From positions 124,001-188,000 of the forward strand of contig DXTB01000001.1 in assembly GCA_019410105.1 (NCBI GenBank): a stretch of 64,000 nt of DNA, read 5' to 3'. Origin of the DNA: Clostridiales bacterium (GTDB taxonomy: Bacteria; Bacillota_A; Clostridia; Oscillospirales; Oscillospiraceae). Numbering within the stretch: the first letter of the stretch is position 1; each line of letters begins with the position of its first letter. Positions 15,922 through 25,599 of this stretch are shown here, piece after piece. Below the pieces are notes generated by a model, which saw nothing but the letters and a program-made list of their open reading frames with translations, did not search any database and was not told the DNA's origin. The position numbers and the translations under genes are program-made.

Positions 15922-16998
15922 ATGCTGGATATTCAAATCACCAAGACCACCAGCCCCAAGGCCAAGCCCGCGGACGAGAGCAAGCTGGGCTTCGGTAAGA
16001 TTTTCACCGACCACATGTTCGTCATGGACTATGCGCCGGACAAGGGCTGGCATGACGCCCGCATCGTCCCCTATCAGCCCTTCCCCCTGGATCCTGCCTG
16101 CGTGATTTTCCACTACGCGCAGGAGATCTTTGAGGGCCTGAAGGCCTACCGGACCGCGGACAACACCATCCAGCTGTTCCGCCCCGACTGTAACGGCCAG
16201 CGGATGCAGGACTCCGCCGACCGGATGTGCATTCCCAAGATCCCTGTGGAGGACTTCGTCCAGGCCGTGAAGACCCTGGTGGAAGTGGACAAGGACTGGG
16301 TGCCCCATTCTGACGGCGCCTCCCTGTATATCCGTCCATTTGTATTCGCCACCGATGTGGGCATGGGCGTCCACGCCAGCCGGAACTACACGTTCTGCGT
16401 CATCTGCGCTCCCTCCGGCGCCTACTATGCCGAGGGCATCGATCCCGTCCGCATCTACGTGGAGGACGAGTACATCCGCGCCGCGCCCGGCCTGACCGGC
16501 TTCACCAAGTGCGGCGGCAACTACGCCGCCTCCATCAAGGCCGGCGAGATGGCCGAGCAGCAGGGCTTCGCCCAGGTGCTGTGGCTGGACGGCGTGGAGA
16601 AGAAGTATGTGGAAGAGGTCGGCTCCATGAACATTATGTTCAAGATCGACGGCAAGATCTACACCGCCCCCTGCACCGGTACAGTGCTGCCCGGCGTCAC
16701 CCGCCGCTCCATCATCGAACTGCTGAAGGACTGGGGCTATGAGGTCTGCGAGGAGCACGTGGCCATCGCCGACATCATGAAGGCCGGCCACGACGGCAAG
16801 CTGGAGGAGGTCTTCGGCACCGGCACCGCCGCCGTCGTCTCCCCCGTCAAGGAACTGGACTGGAAGGGCGACAAGGTCTTCATCAGCGGCGGCAAGATCG
16901 GTGAGCTGACGCAGAAGCTGTACGACACCCTCACCGGCATCCAGTGGGGCAAGCTGCCCGACACCAGGGGCTGGATCGTCCCCGTGTGCAAGGGCTGA
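15922..16998 (+). CDS. ilvE: Branched-chain amino acid aminotransferase
   Basis: A class IV PLP aminotransferase of 358 residues that interconverts Leu, Ile and Val with their 2-oxoacids. The Schiff-base Lys is Lys196 in FTKCGGNYAAS, matching the K-x-GGNY pattern of BCAT group II. FHYAQEIFEGLKAYR and the C-terminal EVFGTGTAAVVSPV are further family blocks. It is controlled by the T-box leader directly upstream. It may feed 2-oxoacids to, or take them from, the korDABG oxidoreductase upstream, though the two have separate transcripts. Confidence 0.95.
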   Translation: MLDIQITKTTSPKAKPADESKLGFGKIFTDHMFVMDYAPDKGWHDARIVPYQPFPLDPACVIFHYAQEIFEGLKAYRTADNTIQLFRPDCNGQRMQDSADRMCIPKIPVEDFVQAVKTLVEVDKDWVPHSDGASLYIRPFVFATDVGMGVHASRNYTFCVICAPSGAYYAEGIDPVRIYVEDEYIRAAPGLTGFTKCGGNYAASIKAGEMAEQQGFAQVLWLDGVEKKYVEEVGSMNIMFKIDGKIYTAPCTGTVLPGVTRRSIIELLKDWGYEVCEEHVAIADIMKAGHDGKLEEVFGTGTAAVVSPVKELDWKGDKVFISGGKIGELTQKLYDTLTGIQWGKLPDTRGWIVPVCKG

Positions 16999-17010
16999 GT
17001 TCCCATCGTC

Positions 17011-17044
17011 AAAAAGAGCGGAGCCGAAAGGCTCCGCTCTTTTC
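17011..17044. terminator. Bidirectional terminator after ilvE
   Basis: A perfect stem (agagcggagcc / ggctccgctct) with a GAAA tetraloop and A/T tails on both sides serves ilvE and the convergent GNAT gene. Confidence 0.92.
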
Positions 17045-17055
17045 CTGCGTCCCGC

Positions 17056-17664
17056 TCAGGGCTGCTCCGCTTCATAACGCTTTAAAATGGCGGCCAGAGC
17101 CTCAGCCGGGATGTCTCCCACGGGGCGGATCGGCTCCGGATTTTGATCGTAGGGGGCGATGGGCTTTTCAAACCAGGCCACATCCCGCCAGGCGCCGCAC
17201 TTGTACCCAGTGCTGCGGTAGGTGCCCAGCCGCCGGAAGCCCAGGGCTTGGTGGAGCCCCTCACTCTTTTCATTGGGCACGGTGACGCAGCCGTAGACCG
17301 TGCGGATGCCCTGCAGCCGCAGAATGTCTATCAGGGCGCCGTACAGCCGCCTTCCCAGCCCCCGGGAGGTGCATGAGCGGTCCAGATAGACGGACAGCTC
17401 CGCATTCCACTGATAGGCGGCCCGCTCTGCCTGGCGGTGGGCGTAGGCATAGCCCACGATCCGCCCCTTCTCCAGGCATACGAGAAAGGGATACTCCCGG
17501 CCGACGGCGGCGATGCGTCCGGCAAATTCCGCTTCTGAGGGCAGCGCACACTCAAAGGTGATGGGAGTGTCCAGGTATTCTCCGTAGATCTTCAGCAGGG
17601 CGGCGCTGTCTGCTGGCGCGGCAAAGCGGAACGCCGGCGCTCCCGGGGCTTCTCTTTCAGCCAT
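17056..17664 (-). CDS. GNAT acetyltransferase, phosphinothricin-acetyltransferase-like
   Basis: A 202-residue GNAT protein. The arrangement VGYAYAHRQ, ELSVYLDRSCTSRGLGRRLY (acetyl-CoA loop) and LHQALGFRRLGTYRSTGYKCGAWRDVAWFEK is that of the Pat/Bar/MddA group, which acetylates phosphinothricin, methionine sulfone or sulfoximine in relatives. The actual substrate here is unknown. It is on its own strand between two terminator-bounded units and is followed 12 bases upstream by a small membrane-protein gene in the same direction. Confidence 0.82.
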   Translation of the reverse strand: MAEREAPGAPAFRFAAPADSAALLKIYGEYLDTPITFECALPSEAEFAGRIAAVGREYPFLVCLEKGRIVGYAYAHRQAERAAYQWNAELSVYLDRSCTSRGLGRRLYGALIDILRLQGIRTVYGCVTVPNEKSEGLHQALGFRRLGTYRSTGYKCGAWRDVAWFEKPIAPYDQNPEPIRPVGDIPAEALAAILKRYEAEQP

Positions 17665-17676
17665 CTCCGCCGCCCC

Positions 17677-18105
17677 TTACGTCCTGGCATGAATCTGGGC
17701 GCCGCACTTGGGGCAGGTGATGACGATTTTCCCCTTGCCCACCGGCACCCGGCAGATGGTTTTACAGTTCTTGCAGGTGAAGTATTTGTGGGCCTTGTCC
17801 GCATGGCGGGCCTTGGCATTCTGGCGGCTGCTCTTCATCCGCCACATCCAGTTCACCCACCGCTGGTTTTCGCTCCGGCGCTTGGTGAGATTCCGAGAGA
17901 AGATGCGGAACAGGGCGAAGGCCCAAGCGGCGATGGACACCAGGTACAGCGCATTCCCCAGCCACAGATGATGGGGGGCCACAAACATGGAGACGAGGTC
18001 CAGAACCAGACTTCCCACCACAATGGCCAGGCTCAACTGGTCCACGCCGTTGCGTCCGTACATGAGCCGGGCCAGTGCGTTCCCGATTTTTTGAAAGACT
18101 CCCAT
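17677..18105 (-). CDS. Small membrane protein with C-terminal zinc ribbon
   Basis: A 142-residue protein with two hydrophobic segments (about residues 23-45 and 49-68) that should span the membrane, then a basic Arg/Lys-rich linker. The C-terminal zinc ribbon has CKNC (about 113-116) and CPKC (about 133-136). The fold resembles membrane-anchored rubredoxin-like ribbons of unknown function found in Clostridia. It is divergent from htpG and probably co-transcribed with the downstream GNAT gene. I cannot name a function. Confidence 0.7.
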   Translation of the reverse strand: MGVFQKIGNALARLMYGRNGVDQLSLAIVVGSLVLDLVSMFVAPHHLWLGNALYLVSIAAWAFALFRIFSRNLTKRRSENQRWVNWMWRMKSSRQNAKARHADKAHKYFTCKNCKTICRVPVGKGKIVITCPKCGAQIHART

Positions 18106-18287
18106 AGATAAGGACTCCTTTTCCGGCGGCTCCTGCCGCAGGGTGTGATTCTGTCATTATTTTACACGCAAACCCACCGCCGCACAACCGTTTGCGGGCG
18201 GAATTTACAAATTGGTCATTTATTTGTTTTGTTCAAAGTGCTATACTGATTTCTGTTGAGAAAAAACACCAAAGGAAGTGCAATATC

Positions 18288-20171
18288 ATGGCAAAACGGC
18301 AATTCAAGGCGGAGTCCAAGCGGCTGCTGGACCTGATGGTCAACTCCATCTACACCCACAAGGAGATCTTTCTCCGGGAGATCATCTCCAATGCCAGCGA
18401 CGCCTGTGACAAGCTGTGCTACCAGGCCCTGACGGATGACGCCGTGGGCATGAGCCGCAAGGACTTCAAGATCGAGATCAAGGTGGACAAGGAACACCGG
18501 ACTCTGACCGTCTCCGACAACGGCATCGGCATGGACAAGGAGGACCTGGAGAACAACCTGGGCGTCATCGCCTCCTCCGGCTCCTACAAGTTCAAGCAGG
18601 AGGTGGGGGACGACGCCAAGGACACCGACGTCATCGGCCAGTTCGGCGTGGGCTTCTACTCCGCCTTTATGGTGGCGGACCACATCACCGTGGTGACGAG
18701 GAAGTACGGCACCGCCGCCGCCTGGATGTGGCAGTCCTCCGGCGCCGACGGCTACACCATCACCGAATGCGAGCGGGATGCCGTGGGCACGGACATCATC
18801 ATGCACATCAAGCCGGACACCGATGATGAGAAGTACAGTGAGTTCCTGGAGTCCTGGCGGCTCCAGGAGCTGGTGCGGAAGTATTCCGACTACATCCGCT
18901 TCCCCATCCGAATGGAGGTCTCCAAGACCCGCCGGAAGGAGGGCAGCCCCGACGACAAGCCGGAGTACGAGACGTATCAGGAAGAGGAGACGCTGAACTC
19001 CATGGTGCCCATCTGGCAGCGGCGCAAGTCCAGCGTGAAGCCGGAGGAGTACAACAAGTTCTATCGGGACAAGTTCCACGACTACGCCGACCCCCAAAAG
19101 GTCATCGCCGTGTCCGCCGAGGGCGCCGTCACCTACAAGGCGCTGCTGTTCATCCCCGGCGCCACCCCCTTCGACTACTACACCAAGGAGTATGAGAAAG
19201 GGCTGCAGCTGTACTCCAATGGCGTCCTCATCATGGACAAGTGCGCCGACCTGCTGCCGGAGCACTTCCGCTTCGTCCGGGGGGTGGTGGACTCTCCCGA
19301 CCTGTCCCTGAACATCTCCCGGGAGCTGCTCCAGCATGACCGGCAGCTGAAGGTCATCGCGGCCAACCTGGAGAAGAAGATCAAGAGCGAGCTTGGTAAG
19401 CTGCTGAAGGACGACCGGGAGGGCTACGAGAAATTTTGGAAGAACTTTGGCCGGCAGATCAAATACGGCGTCGTCAGCGAATACGGCGCCCACAAGGACC
19501 TGCTGCAGGATCTGCTGCTGTTCTACTCCTCCACGGAAAAGAAGCCCGTCACCCTGGCGGAGTATGTCTCCCGGATGAAGGAGGAGCAGAAGTTCATCTA
19601 CTACGCGGCCGGCGAGAGCTTGGAGAAGATCGACAAACTGCCCCAGACCGAGGGCCTGCGGGAGTCCGGCACGGAGATCCTCTACTTCACGGAGGAGGTG
19701 GACGAGTTCTGCGCCCAGATCCTTCACACCTTCCAGGACAAGGAGTTCCGCTCTGTCCTGGACCAGGAGATCGAGGAGGGGGCCGAGAAGAAGGCCGAGG
19801 AGGCCGCAGACGCCCACAAGGCCGTGTTCGACTTCGTCAAGGAGACCCTGGGAGATCAGGTGAAGGAGGTCAAGGCCAGCGCCCGGCTGAAGTCCCATCC
19901 CGTGTGCCTGACGGCAGGGGAGGGCCTGAGCTTTGAGATGGAGAAGTATTTCCAGGCGGTCCAGCCGGACAGCGCCATCCGCGCCGAGCGGATCCTGGAG
20001 CTGAATGTGGAGCACCCAGCTTTCCAGGCCCTGGAGGCCGCCGTGACGGCGGACCCGGAGAAGGCTAAAAAGTACGCCACGCTGCTGTACGACCAGGCTC
20101 TGCTGATCGCAGGTCTGCCCCTGGAGGATCCCTCCGGCTACACTGATCTGGTGTGCGAGCTGATGAAATAA
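18288..20171 (+). CDS. htpG: Molecular chaperone HtpG (Hsp90 family)
   Basis: A 627-residue cytosolic ATP-dependent chaperone. The GHKL ATPase motifs are EIISNASDACDKL, SDNGIGMDKEDL and GQFGVGFYSAFMVAD; the middle-domain VVDSPDLSLNISRELLQ carries the conserved catalytic Arg region. The start is ATG 18288 (MAKRQFKAESKRLL) after AAAGGAAG. An upstream in-frame reading from 18192 crosses the promoter region and is unlikely. A TATACT -10 box is visible at 18242-18247 with only a weak -35. Confidence 0.96.
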   Translation: MAKRQFKAESKRLLDLMVNSIYTHKEIFLREIISNASDACDKLCYQALTDDAVGMSRKDFKIEIKVDKEHRTLTVSDNGIGMDKEDLENNLGVIASSGSYKFKQEVGDDAKDTDVIGQFGVGFYSAFMVADHITVVTRKYGTAAAWMWQSSGADGYTITECERDAVGTDIIMHIKPDTDDEKYSEFLESWRLQELVRKYSDYIRFPIRMEVSKTRRKEGSPDDKPEYETYQEEETLNSMVPIWQRRKSSVKPEEYNKFYRDKFHDYADPQKVIAVSAEGAVTYKALLFIPGATPFDYYTKEYEKGLQLYSNGVLIMDKCADLLPEHFRFVRGVVDSPDLSLNISRELLQHDRQLKVIAANLEKKIKSELGKLLKDDREGYEKFWKNFGRQIKYGVVSEYGAHKDLLQDLLLFYSSTEKKPVTLAEYVSRMKEEQKFIYYAAGESLEKIDKLPQTEGLRESGTEILYFTEEVDEFCAQILHTFQDKEFRSVLDQEIEEGAEKKAEEAADAHKAVFDFVKETLGDQVKEVKASARLKSHPVCLTAGEGLSFEMEKYFQAVQPDSAIRAERILELNVEHPAFQALEAAVTADPEKAKKYATLLYDQALLIAGLPLEDPSGYTDLVCELMK

Positions 20172-20187
20172 AATACCATGCGCAAAA

Positions 20188-20221
20188 GCGGTCCCGGGTA
20201 AAACCCGGGACCGCTTGTTTG
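20188..20221 (+). terminator. Terminator after htpG
   Basis: A perfect 12-bp stem (gcggtcccgggt / acccgggaccgc) with a 3-base loop is followed by TTGTTTG. About 100 bases of unassigned sequence follow before the convergent glycosyltransferase gene. Confidence 0.85.
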
Positions 20222-20327
20222 ATTTGCTTCAGGACGGATCTCTCTGCCATCCCGGCGTTTTTTCCATCGGGTAGGGGCGGCCGCCCTCGGCCACCCGAGA
20301 AGACGGCCGCGTGGATCGGTATCGCCC

Positions 20328-21143
20328 TCACCGCCGCTCCACCAGACGCTGGTAGTGCTTGTACAGGGCGGAAAACCGGCCCTGATAGCTGTGGTTCCAG
20401 GGCTTGCGCTTGCCGCAGAAGTGGAGGATGGCCGTGTGGTCCATCACCCAGTCCATGTCCCGCTCCCCTTGGCTCAGCAGCAGGTAGCGGTCAAACCGCC
20501 GGGCGTCGTAGTTCCACAGGCTGTCGTCCACCCCCAGGATCTGTCCGCCGTACAGGCCGTTGAGCACGTCCTGGTCCGGCAGCAGCAGAATGTCGGCGTG
20601 CTCCCGGGCATAGTCGAAGATGTCACCCGGCCGGACCTCCCGCCGCATGGCGGACAGATCCATCACCAGTACGCCGGAGTTGTAGTAGGCCTCCGCCTCA
20701 TAGTTCTCCAGCCGCAGCCGGTTCACCGGGTCTGTGATGCCCGCCAGCAGCCCGGTGTGGGTGGCGGCGGCCATCAGGTCTCCCTCCAGGTCCGTATCAT
20801 ACAGGGCCCGGACGGGATTGATTACCAGAATGTCCGGGTCCAGATACAGCACCCGGTCCAGAGAACGCGGCAGCAGCTCCGCCGCCAGCAGCCGGTAGTA
20901 CATGGCCCGGGTCCAGTACCGGGCCACCGGCGCGTCGGCGAACAGGTCCGCCGGCACCTCCAACGGGTGGATGCGCCCCCGACCGGCGCAGAGCTCCTCC
21001 AGTGCCGCCCAGTCCTCCGGCATCAGGCCGTCTCCGATGGCGTAAATCTCAAAGGTCTCGCCAGGATCATTCCGCAGCAGAGAGCCCAGCATCACCCGCA
21101 GGGGCGGGAGATAGTTGCGGTCCAGTGTCACCAGAATGTTCAT
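20328..21143 (-). CDS. Glycosyltransferase family 8 protein
   Basis: A 271-residue GT8 enzyme that uses a nucleotide sugar with retention of configuration. Key blocks are [19 protein letters not shown] at the N terminus, DRVLYLDPDILVINPV (the DxD metal/nucleotide site), YYNSGVLVMDLSAMR, LPDQDVLNGLY and ILHFCGKRKPW. The acceptor is unknown; family members often build lipopolysaccharide or surface glycans. Its 5' end overlaps the DUF3810 gene by four bases, so both are co-transcribed. Confidence 0.9.
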   Translation of the reverse strand: MNILVTLDRNYLPPLRVMLGSLLRNDPGETFEIYAIGDGLMPEDWAALEELCAGRGRIHPLEVPADLFADAPVARYWTRAMYYRLLAAELLPRSLDRVLYLDPDILVINPVRALYDTDLEGDLMAAATHTGLLAGITDPVNRLRLENYEAEAYYNSGVLVMDLSAMRREVRPGDIFDYAREHADILLLPDQDVLNGLYGGQILGVDDSLWNYDARRFDRYLLLSQGERDMDWVMDHTAILHFCGKRKPWNHSYQGRFSALYKHYQRLVERR

Positions 21144-22267
21144 GTGGTCAAGCCCTCCGATCCGTTGGTCCGGGCCGTGTCCCGGTAATAGGCCACCAGC
21201 AGGTCCACCACCGTCCCGTAGGAGCGGATGCCGTCCTCTTGGCCGTAGCCCTTCAAAATCGTGTCGTACACCTTCTGGCTGGCATCCGCCGCAGCCCCCT
21301 CGAAGGATGCCCAGTAGGCGTTGTTAGATGCCAGATCCGCCAGCACCGTGTCCGGAAGGCTGTCCCGGATGGCCTGCCAGGCCGCCGGATCCGCCTGGTA
21401 CAGGGCGTTGCCCAGGTGGATGTACCCCATCAGCCAGCCGGAGTATTCGTACACCGGATCGCCGCTGGTGGTGGAGGCCAGCACCGCCAGGAAGTTGCAC
21501 TCCTGCTCCGAGGCGATGCCCCGCTGGTGGGACAGCTCGTGGGCGATGGTGGAGGGGATCAGGCAGGCGGGGGCGTCCACGTTGATGTTGGACTCCCCGG
21601 TGAAAGCAAAGTAGACGCCGGTGAAGTTCATGGCGCTCATGACCCTGGAGAAGAACATCCGCTTGGGCGCCCGGTCCTCAAATTCCAGGAAGGGGAACAG
21701 GTCCTCCGCGCCCTGGTAGATATCCGTGCTCCCGGCAAAGATCTCGTTCAGAGACGCATTGAAGGTCCCCGCCTCATCCCGGGGCACCTGGTCGGCTGTC
21801 TGCGCCAGATTTTCCGCGAACCACGCGGTCACCGCCGTCAGATCCGGGAGCGATACCTCCTCCGCCCGGATGCCGGACCGGTCCTGGAAGGTGTCCGTGT
21901 AATAGCACACCCCCCACAGCAGGCAGGTAGCGGCGCAGACGCTCAGCCCGGCGCAGACCGCCCCCAGAACCGCGCTGTAAGCCCGGCGCTTCCGCCGCCC
22001 TCTGGCCCTGACTACCGCCGTGATGTTCCATACCACATAGGCCAGCACGAGGACGGCCGCCAGGACATACAGCACCTCCATCACAGAGAAGGAGACCCGA
22101 TAGCACAGGCTGCCCAGAGATCTCCGGATCGGGGCGGACACAAAGCGCTCCAGGGCGTTCATCCAGTCCCGGTGCTCCCGGGCGATCCAGAAGGCCGCCA
22201 GCAGGACCAGGTCTGCCAGCAGCCAGATGTGCAGTTTTTGGTGGGACTTGAAAAATGTCATGCTCAC
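21140..22267 (-). CDS. DUF3810-type membrane protein with HExxH metalloprotease motif
   Basis: A 375-residue protein. The N-terminal half has hydrophobic segments (about residues 12-27, 52-75 and 98-125), followed by an extracytoplasmic domain with [19 protein letters not shown], a HExxH-like zinc site, and a downstream [16 protein letters not shown]. This pattern is DUF3810. The function is unknown; a membrane-bound peptidase is plausible. It overlaps the glycosyltransferase gene downstream and the ABC ATPase gene upstream by four bases each, so it may belong to the same transcript as the importer. Confidence 0.78.
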   Translation of the reverse strand: MSMTFFKSHQKLHIWLLADLVLLAAFWIAREHRDWMNALERFVSAPIRRSLGSLCYRVSFSVMEVLYVLAAVLVLAYVVWNITAVVRARGRRKRRAYSAVLGAVCAGLSVCAATCLLWGVCYYTDTFQDRSGIRAEEVSLPDLTAVTAWFAENLAQTADQVPRDEAGTFNASLNEIFAGSTDIYQGAEDLFPFLEFEDRAPKRMFFSRVMSAMNFTGVYFAFTGESNINVDAPACLIPSTIAHELSHQRGIASEQECNFLAVLASTTSGDPVYEYSGWLMGYIHLGNALYQADPAAWQAIRDSLPDTVLADLASNNAYWASFEGAAADASQKVYDTILKGYGQEDGIRSYGTVVDLLVAYYRDTARTNGSEGLTT

Positions 22268-23001
22268 TCCGCTGCCGCCAGCAGCTGGCGGGTATAGTCG
22301 TCTTTCGGGTGGTCGAAGATGTCATCCACTGTTCCCTGCTCCACGATGCGGCCTTCTTTCATCACCAGCACCCGGTCGCAGAGCTGGTACACCACATTCA
22401 GGTCGTGGGAGATAAAGAGATAGCTGAGATCCAGCTCCCGCCGCAGCGTCCGCAGCAGGTCCAGGATCTGGGCCTGGATGGTCACGTCCAGGGCGGACAC
22501 CGGCTCGTCGGCAATGAGGAACCGGGGCCGCTGGATCAGCGCTGCGGCAATGGACACCCGCTGCCGCTGTCCGCCGGAGAGTTCCGCCGGTTTTGCCGCC
22601 AGACACTCCTCCGGCAGACCCACCCGGTCCAGCATCTCCCGCACCCGGCGCTTGCGCTCCGGGGCGTCATACTTGCCGTAGACCCGCAGCGGCTCCTCCA
22701 GGGTCCACTCCACCGAATAGGCGGGGTTCAGCGCGCTGTACGGGTCCTGAAAGATCATCTGGGGCCGCTTGGTGTAGTGGATCACCTGCCCCTGGTCGGG
22801 CTTCACAATACCCAGGATGGTCCTGGCCAGGGTGGATTTTCCGGTACCGGACTCGCCCACCAGACCCAGGATTTCCCCATGGCGCACATCAAAGGTCACG
22901 TCGCGGAGGACCCCCTGATAGGGGCCACGGCGGAAGAGCCCGCGGTCCCGGTATCCGCTGGTGACGTGCCGGACGGAGAGCACCAGCTCCTGTTCGCTCA
23001 T
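22264..23001 (-). CDS. Peptide/nickel-type ABC transporter ATP-binding protein (OppF/DppF-like)
   Basis: A 245-residue ATPase with Walker [12 protein letters not shown], signature [15 protein letters not shown], Walker [14 protein letters not shown] and the H-loop [12 protein letters not shown]. It powers substrate import with the partner ATPase encoded just upstream. Gene order on this strand is binding protein, two permeases, ATPase D, ATPase F, with four-base overlaps. The length is shorter than typical OppF (about 310), because the C-terminal oligopeptide-transporter extension is absent, as in DppF/NikE-like forms. Confidence 0.92.
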   Translation of the reverse strand: MSEQELVLSVRHVTSGYRDRGLFRRGPYQGVLRDVTFDVRHGEILGLVGESGTGKSTLARTILGIVKPDQGQVIHYTKRPQMIFQDPYSALNPAYSVEWTLEEPLRVYGKYDAPERKRRVREMLDRVGLPEECLAAKPAELSGGQRQRVSIAAALIQRPRFLIADEPVSALDVTIQAQILDLLRTLRRELDLSYLFISHDLNVVYQLCDRVLVMKEGRIVEQGTVDDIFDHPKDDYTRQLLAAAE

Positions 23002-23789
23002 GGCGTCTCCTCCTTCCGGTGCCGGGTGGGAATGGCGGCGATGAGCCGCTGGGTGTATGGGTGCCGGGGATGGCGGAACACCGTCTCGATGTCCCCCTCC
23101 TCCACCAGCACGCCCCGCTGCATCACCGCCGTGCGGGTGCAGAGCTTCCGCACCACGTTCAGGTTGTGGGAGATGAACAGCATGGAGATGCCGGACTCCC
23201 GGTTCAGCTTTTTCAAAAGCTCCAAAATCTGGGCCTGGATGGTCACGTCCAGGGCGGTGGTGGGCTCATCCAGCAGCAGCAGCTTGGGCCGTGCCACGAC
23301 GGCCGCGGCGATCATGGCCCGCTGCAGCATCCCGCCGGAGAGCTCGTGGGGATACTTCCGATACACGCCCGCCGGGTCCGGCAGCTCCACTGCTGCCAGG
23401 GCCGCCAGGGCCTGGTCCCGCCGCGCCTCCCGGGAGAGGTCTGTGTGGATACGCAGCACCTCCTCCACCTGGGGGCCGATACGCATCAGGGGGTCCATGC
23501 AGCTCTGCGGCTCCTGGAACACCACGCCGATCTCCCTCCCCTGGACCTGCCGCAGCAGCGTGCGGTCTGCGTGGAGCAGCTCCGCGCCGTCCAGCAGGAT
23601 CTCCCCGGAAAAGTCGCACTGCTTTCGGGGCAGCAGTCCCGCCACGCTCATGGCGGTGACAGACTTGCCGGAGCCGGACTCGCCCACCAGCCCCAGGATC
23701 TCCCCGTTGTGGATGGTCAGGGACACGCCCGCCACGGCCTCCCGCTGCCGGGTGTGGAATTTCACATGCAGATCTCGGATCTCCAGCAT
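22998..23789 (-). CDS. Peptide/nickel-type ABC transporter ATP-binding protein (OppD/DppD-like)
   Basis: A 263-residue ATPase with [18 protein letters not shown] (Walker A), [16 protein letters not shown] (signature), [14 protein letters not shown] (Walker B) and [12 protein letters not shown]. The LSGGMLQR variant is typical of NikD-like proteins. It overlaps both neighbouring genes by one to four bases. The short C terminus lacks the Cys-rich oligopeptide extension, again closer to NikD/DppD than to OppD. Confidence 0.92.
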   Translation of the reverse strand: MLEIRDLHVKFHTRQREAVAGVSLTIHNGEILGLVGESGSGKSVTAMSVAGLLPRKQCDFSGEILLDGAELLHADRTLLRQVQGREIGVVFQEPQSCMDPLMRIGPQVEEVLRIHTDLSREARRDQALAALAAVELPDPAGVYRKYPHELSGGMLQRAMIAAAVVARPKLLLLDEPTTALDVTIQAQILELLKKLNRESGISMLFISHNLNVVRKLCTRTAVMQRGVLVEEGDIETVFRHPRHPYTQRLIAAIPTRHRKEETP

Positions 23790-24601
23790 CAGGACACCCC
23801 CCCGTTCCGGCGCTGCAGGCCCTCGCCGATGAGACCCACGCCGAAGATCAGCAGCACGATGGCGCCGCCGGAACCCAGGGCATACCAGGGGGCGCTGGTC
23901 AGCATCCCCTGCGCCTCCGAGAGCATGTAGCCCAGGGAGGCGTCCGGCGGCGTGACGCCGATGCCCAGATAGCTCATGGAGGCCTCCGCCAGCACCGCGT
24001 TGTTGAAGCCGATGGTGATGGCCGGCAGCAGCACCTGCGTGGTGTTGGGCAGGATCTGCCGCACCAGGATGCGGCCGCTGGAGGCCCCCATCAGCCGGGC
24101 GCTCTTCACATAATTCACGTCCCGCAGCGCCGCGAAGGCGGTGCGGGTCACCCGGGCAAAGCTGGGGATAAACACGATCCCCAGGGCGATCACCACGTTG
24201 TATTTATTCCCCGGCCCCAGGATGCTGATGAGAACCAGGGCCAGCAGGATGCTGGGAAAGGCGGTCAGCGCGTCATTCAGGCGCATCAGGACCTCGTCCA
24301 CCACGCCGCCGAAATAGCCCGTGAGGGCGCCCGCTGCCGTGCCGCACACCGCGCCGATGGCCACGGTGCTCAGGGCGATCAGGAAGGTGGTGCCCGCCCC
24401 CTGCAGCACCCGGCTGAAGATGTCCCGGCCGAAGCTGTCGGTCCCCAGCCAATGGGCCAGGGAGGGGCCCTCCAGCTTGGGCCCCGCCAGCAGGGCGTCC
24501 GGGTCGTAGGGCGTCCACACCAGGCCGACCAGGATCAGCGCCGCCATGAGGCCGGTGACAATCAGCCCGGCCAGCAGGTATCCGTTCATCCGCCGCTTCA
24601 T
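23789..24601 (-). CDS. ABC transporter permease (OppC/DppC/NikC-like)
   Basis: A 270-residue inner-membrane permease. The N-terminal helix (LAGLIVTGLMAALILVGLVW) and GTDSFGRDIFSRVLQGA are typical of the OppC family. The ATPase-coupling EAA loop is EASMSYLGIGVTPPDASLG. About six membrane segments are expected. It overlaps the ATPase gene by one base and the other permease gene by four. Confidence 0.92.
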   Translation of the reverse strand: MKRRMNGYLLAGLIVTGLMAALILVGLVWTPYDPDALLAGPKLEGPSLAHWLGTDSFGRDIFSRVLQGAGTTFLIALSTVAIGAVCGTAAGALTGYFGGVVDEVLMRLNDALTAFPSILLALVLISILGPGNKYNVVIALGIVFIPSFARVTRTAFAALRDVNYVKSARLMGASSGRILVRQILPNTTQVLLPAITIGFNNAVLAEASMSYLGIGVTPPDASLGYMLSEAQGMLTSAPWYALGSGGAIVLLIFGVGLIGEGLQRRNGGVS

Positions 24602-25548
24602 GACGCACCTCCCAGCCGCAGGCGGGGGTCGATCCGCTGGTTGACAATGTCTGCCACGGTGCCTGCCAGCACCACCCAGAAGGCCAGGATCACCACGATG
24701 GCCTGCACCACGGGGTAGTCCCGGTTGGAGATGGAGGCCACCAGCAGCCGTCCCAGCCCCGGGATGGCAAACACCTGCTCCACCACGATGCCAGCCGCCA
24801 CGATCTCCGCCATGGTCTGGGCCAGGAAGGTCACCACCGGCACCAGGGCGTTGCGCAGCACATGGCGCCGCAGGACCGCCCCCCGGTCATTGCCCCGGGA
24901 GATGGCGGTGCGGACATAGTCCCGCCGCATCTCCCCCTGAATGGTGCTGCGGAGCATCCGCACGGTCATGGCGATCCGGGGGATGGCGATGGCCGCAGCC
25001 GCGAAAAACAGATACCGGAACGCCCCGGTCGGGTCCGCACCCAGATCCGGGAATTGGCCGTGGACAAACCAGCGGAGGGTGATGCTGAACAGCCAGGAAA
25101 TCAGGATGCCGGTGAAAAACGGCGGCACCGCCATGCACAGCTGGTCCAACACCGTCCCCACGGCGTCCCCCACCCTGCTGTGCCCGCGGGAGGCCCACAG
25201 CCCCAGGGGAATGGACACCACGGCAATCAGCGCGAAGCTGAGAAGGCTCAGGCACAGGGTAATCCCCACCTTGGGGGCAATCAGCTCCCACACCGGCTGG
25301 CTATAACTGTAAGAAATCCCCAGGTCCCCGGTGAAAAAGCCCGCCAGCCACTCCAGATACCGCACCGCGAAGGGGCGGTCCAGCCCCAGCTCCGCCTCCA
25401 GCTCCGCCACGCGCTCCGGCGTGGCCTGGGTGCCCAGCATGATCTCCGCCGCACTGCCGTGGATCAATTCAAAGGCCGCAAACGCCAGAAGGGAGACGAT
25501 GACCATGGTGACCAGCAGCATCAAAATCCGCTTGCATACGTACTTCAT
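24598..25548 (-). CDS. ABC transporter permease (OppB/DppB/NikB-like)
   Basis: A 316-residue permease with six predicted membrane spans. MKYVCKRILMLLVTMVIVSL begins the first span, and the coupling loop is VVEQVFAIPGLGRLLVASI. I start at the ATG ending at 25548, preceded by AAGGGAG; an upstream in-frame ATG at 25581 lacks a good site. It is the first permease after the binding-protein gene, 51 bases away. Confidence 0.92.
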   Translation of the reverse strand: MKYVCKRILMLLVTMVIVSLLAFAAFELIHGSAAEIMLGTQATPERVAELEAELGLDRPFAVRYLEWLAGFFTGDLGISYSYSQPVWELIAPKVGITLCLSLLSFALIAVVSIPLGLWASRGHSRVGDAVGTVLDQLCMAVPPFFTGILISWLFSITLRWFVHGQFPDLGADPTGAFRYLFFAAAAIAIPRIAMTVRMLRSTIQGEMRRDYVRTAISRGNDRGAVLRRHVLRNALVPVVTFLAQTMAEIVAAGIVVEQVFAIPGLGRLLVASISNRDYPVVQAIVVILAFWVVLAGTVADIVNQRIDPRLRLGGAS

Positions 25549-25599
25549 GGCATCATCTCCCTTCCGGGGCAGCGGCAGCATACCTGCCGCGCATTGGAT

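Noticed and set aside
18216..20015. 600-codon minus-strand open frame opposite htpG
   Set aside because: The translation is repetitive Leu/Val/Gly/Asp antisense sequence, and the plus strand encodes a textbook HtpG.
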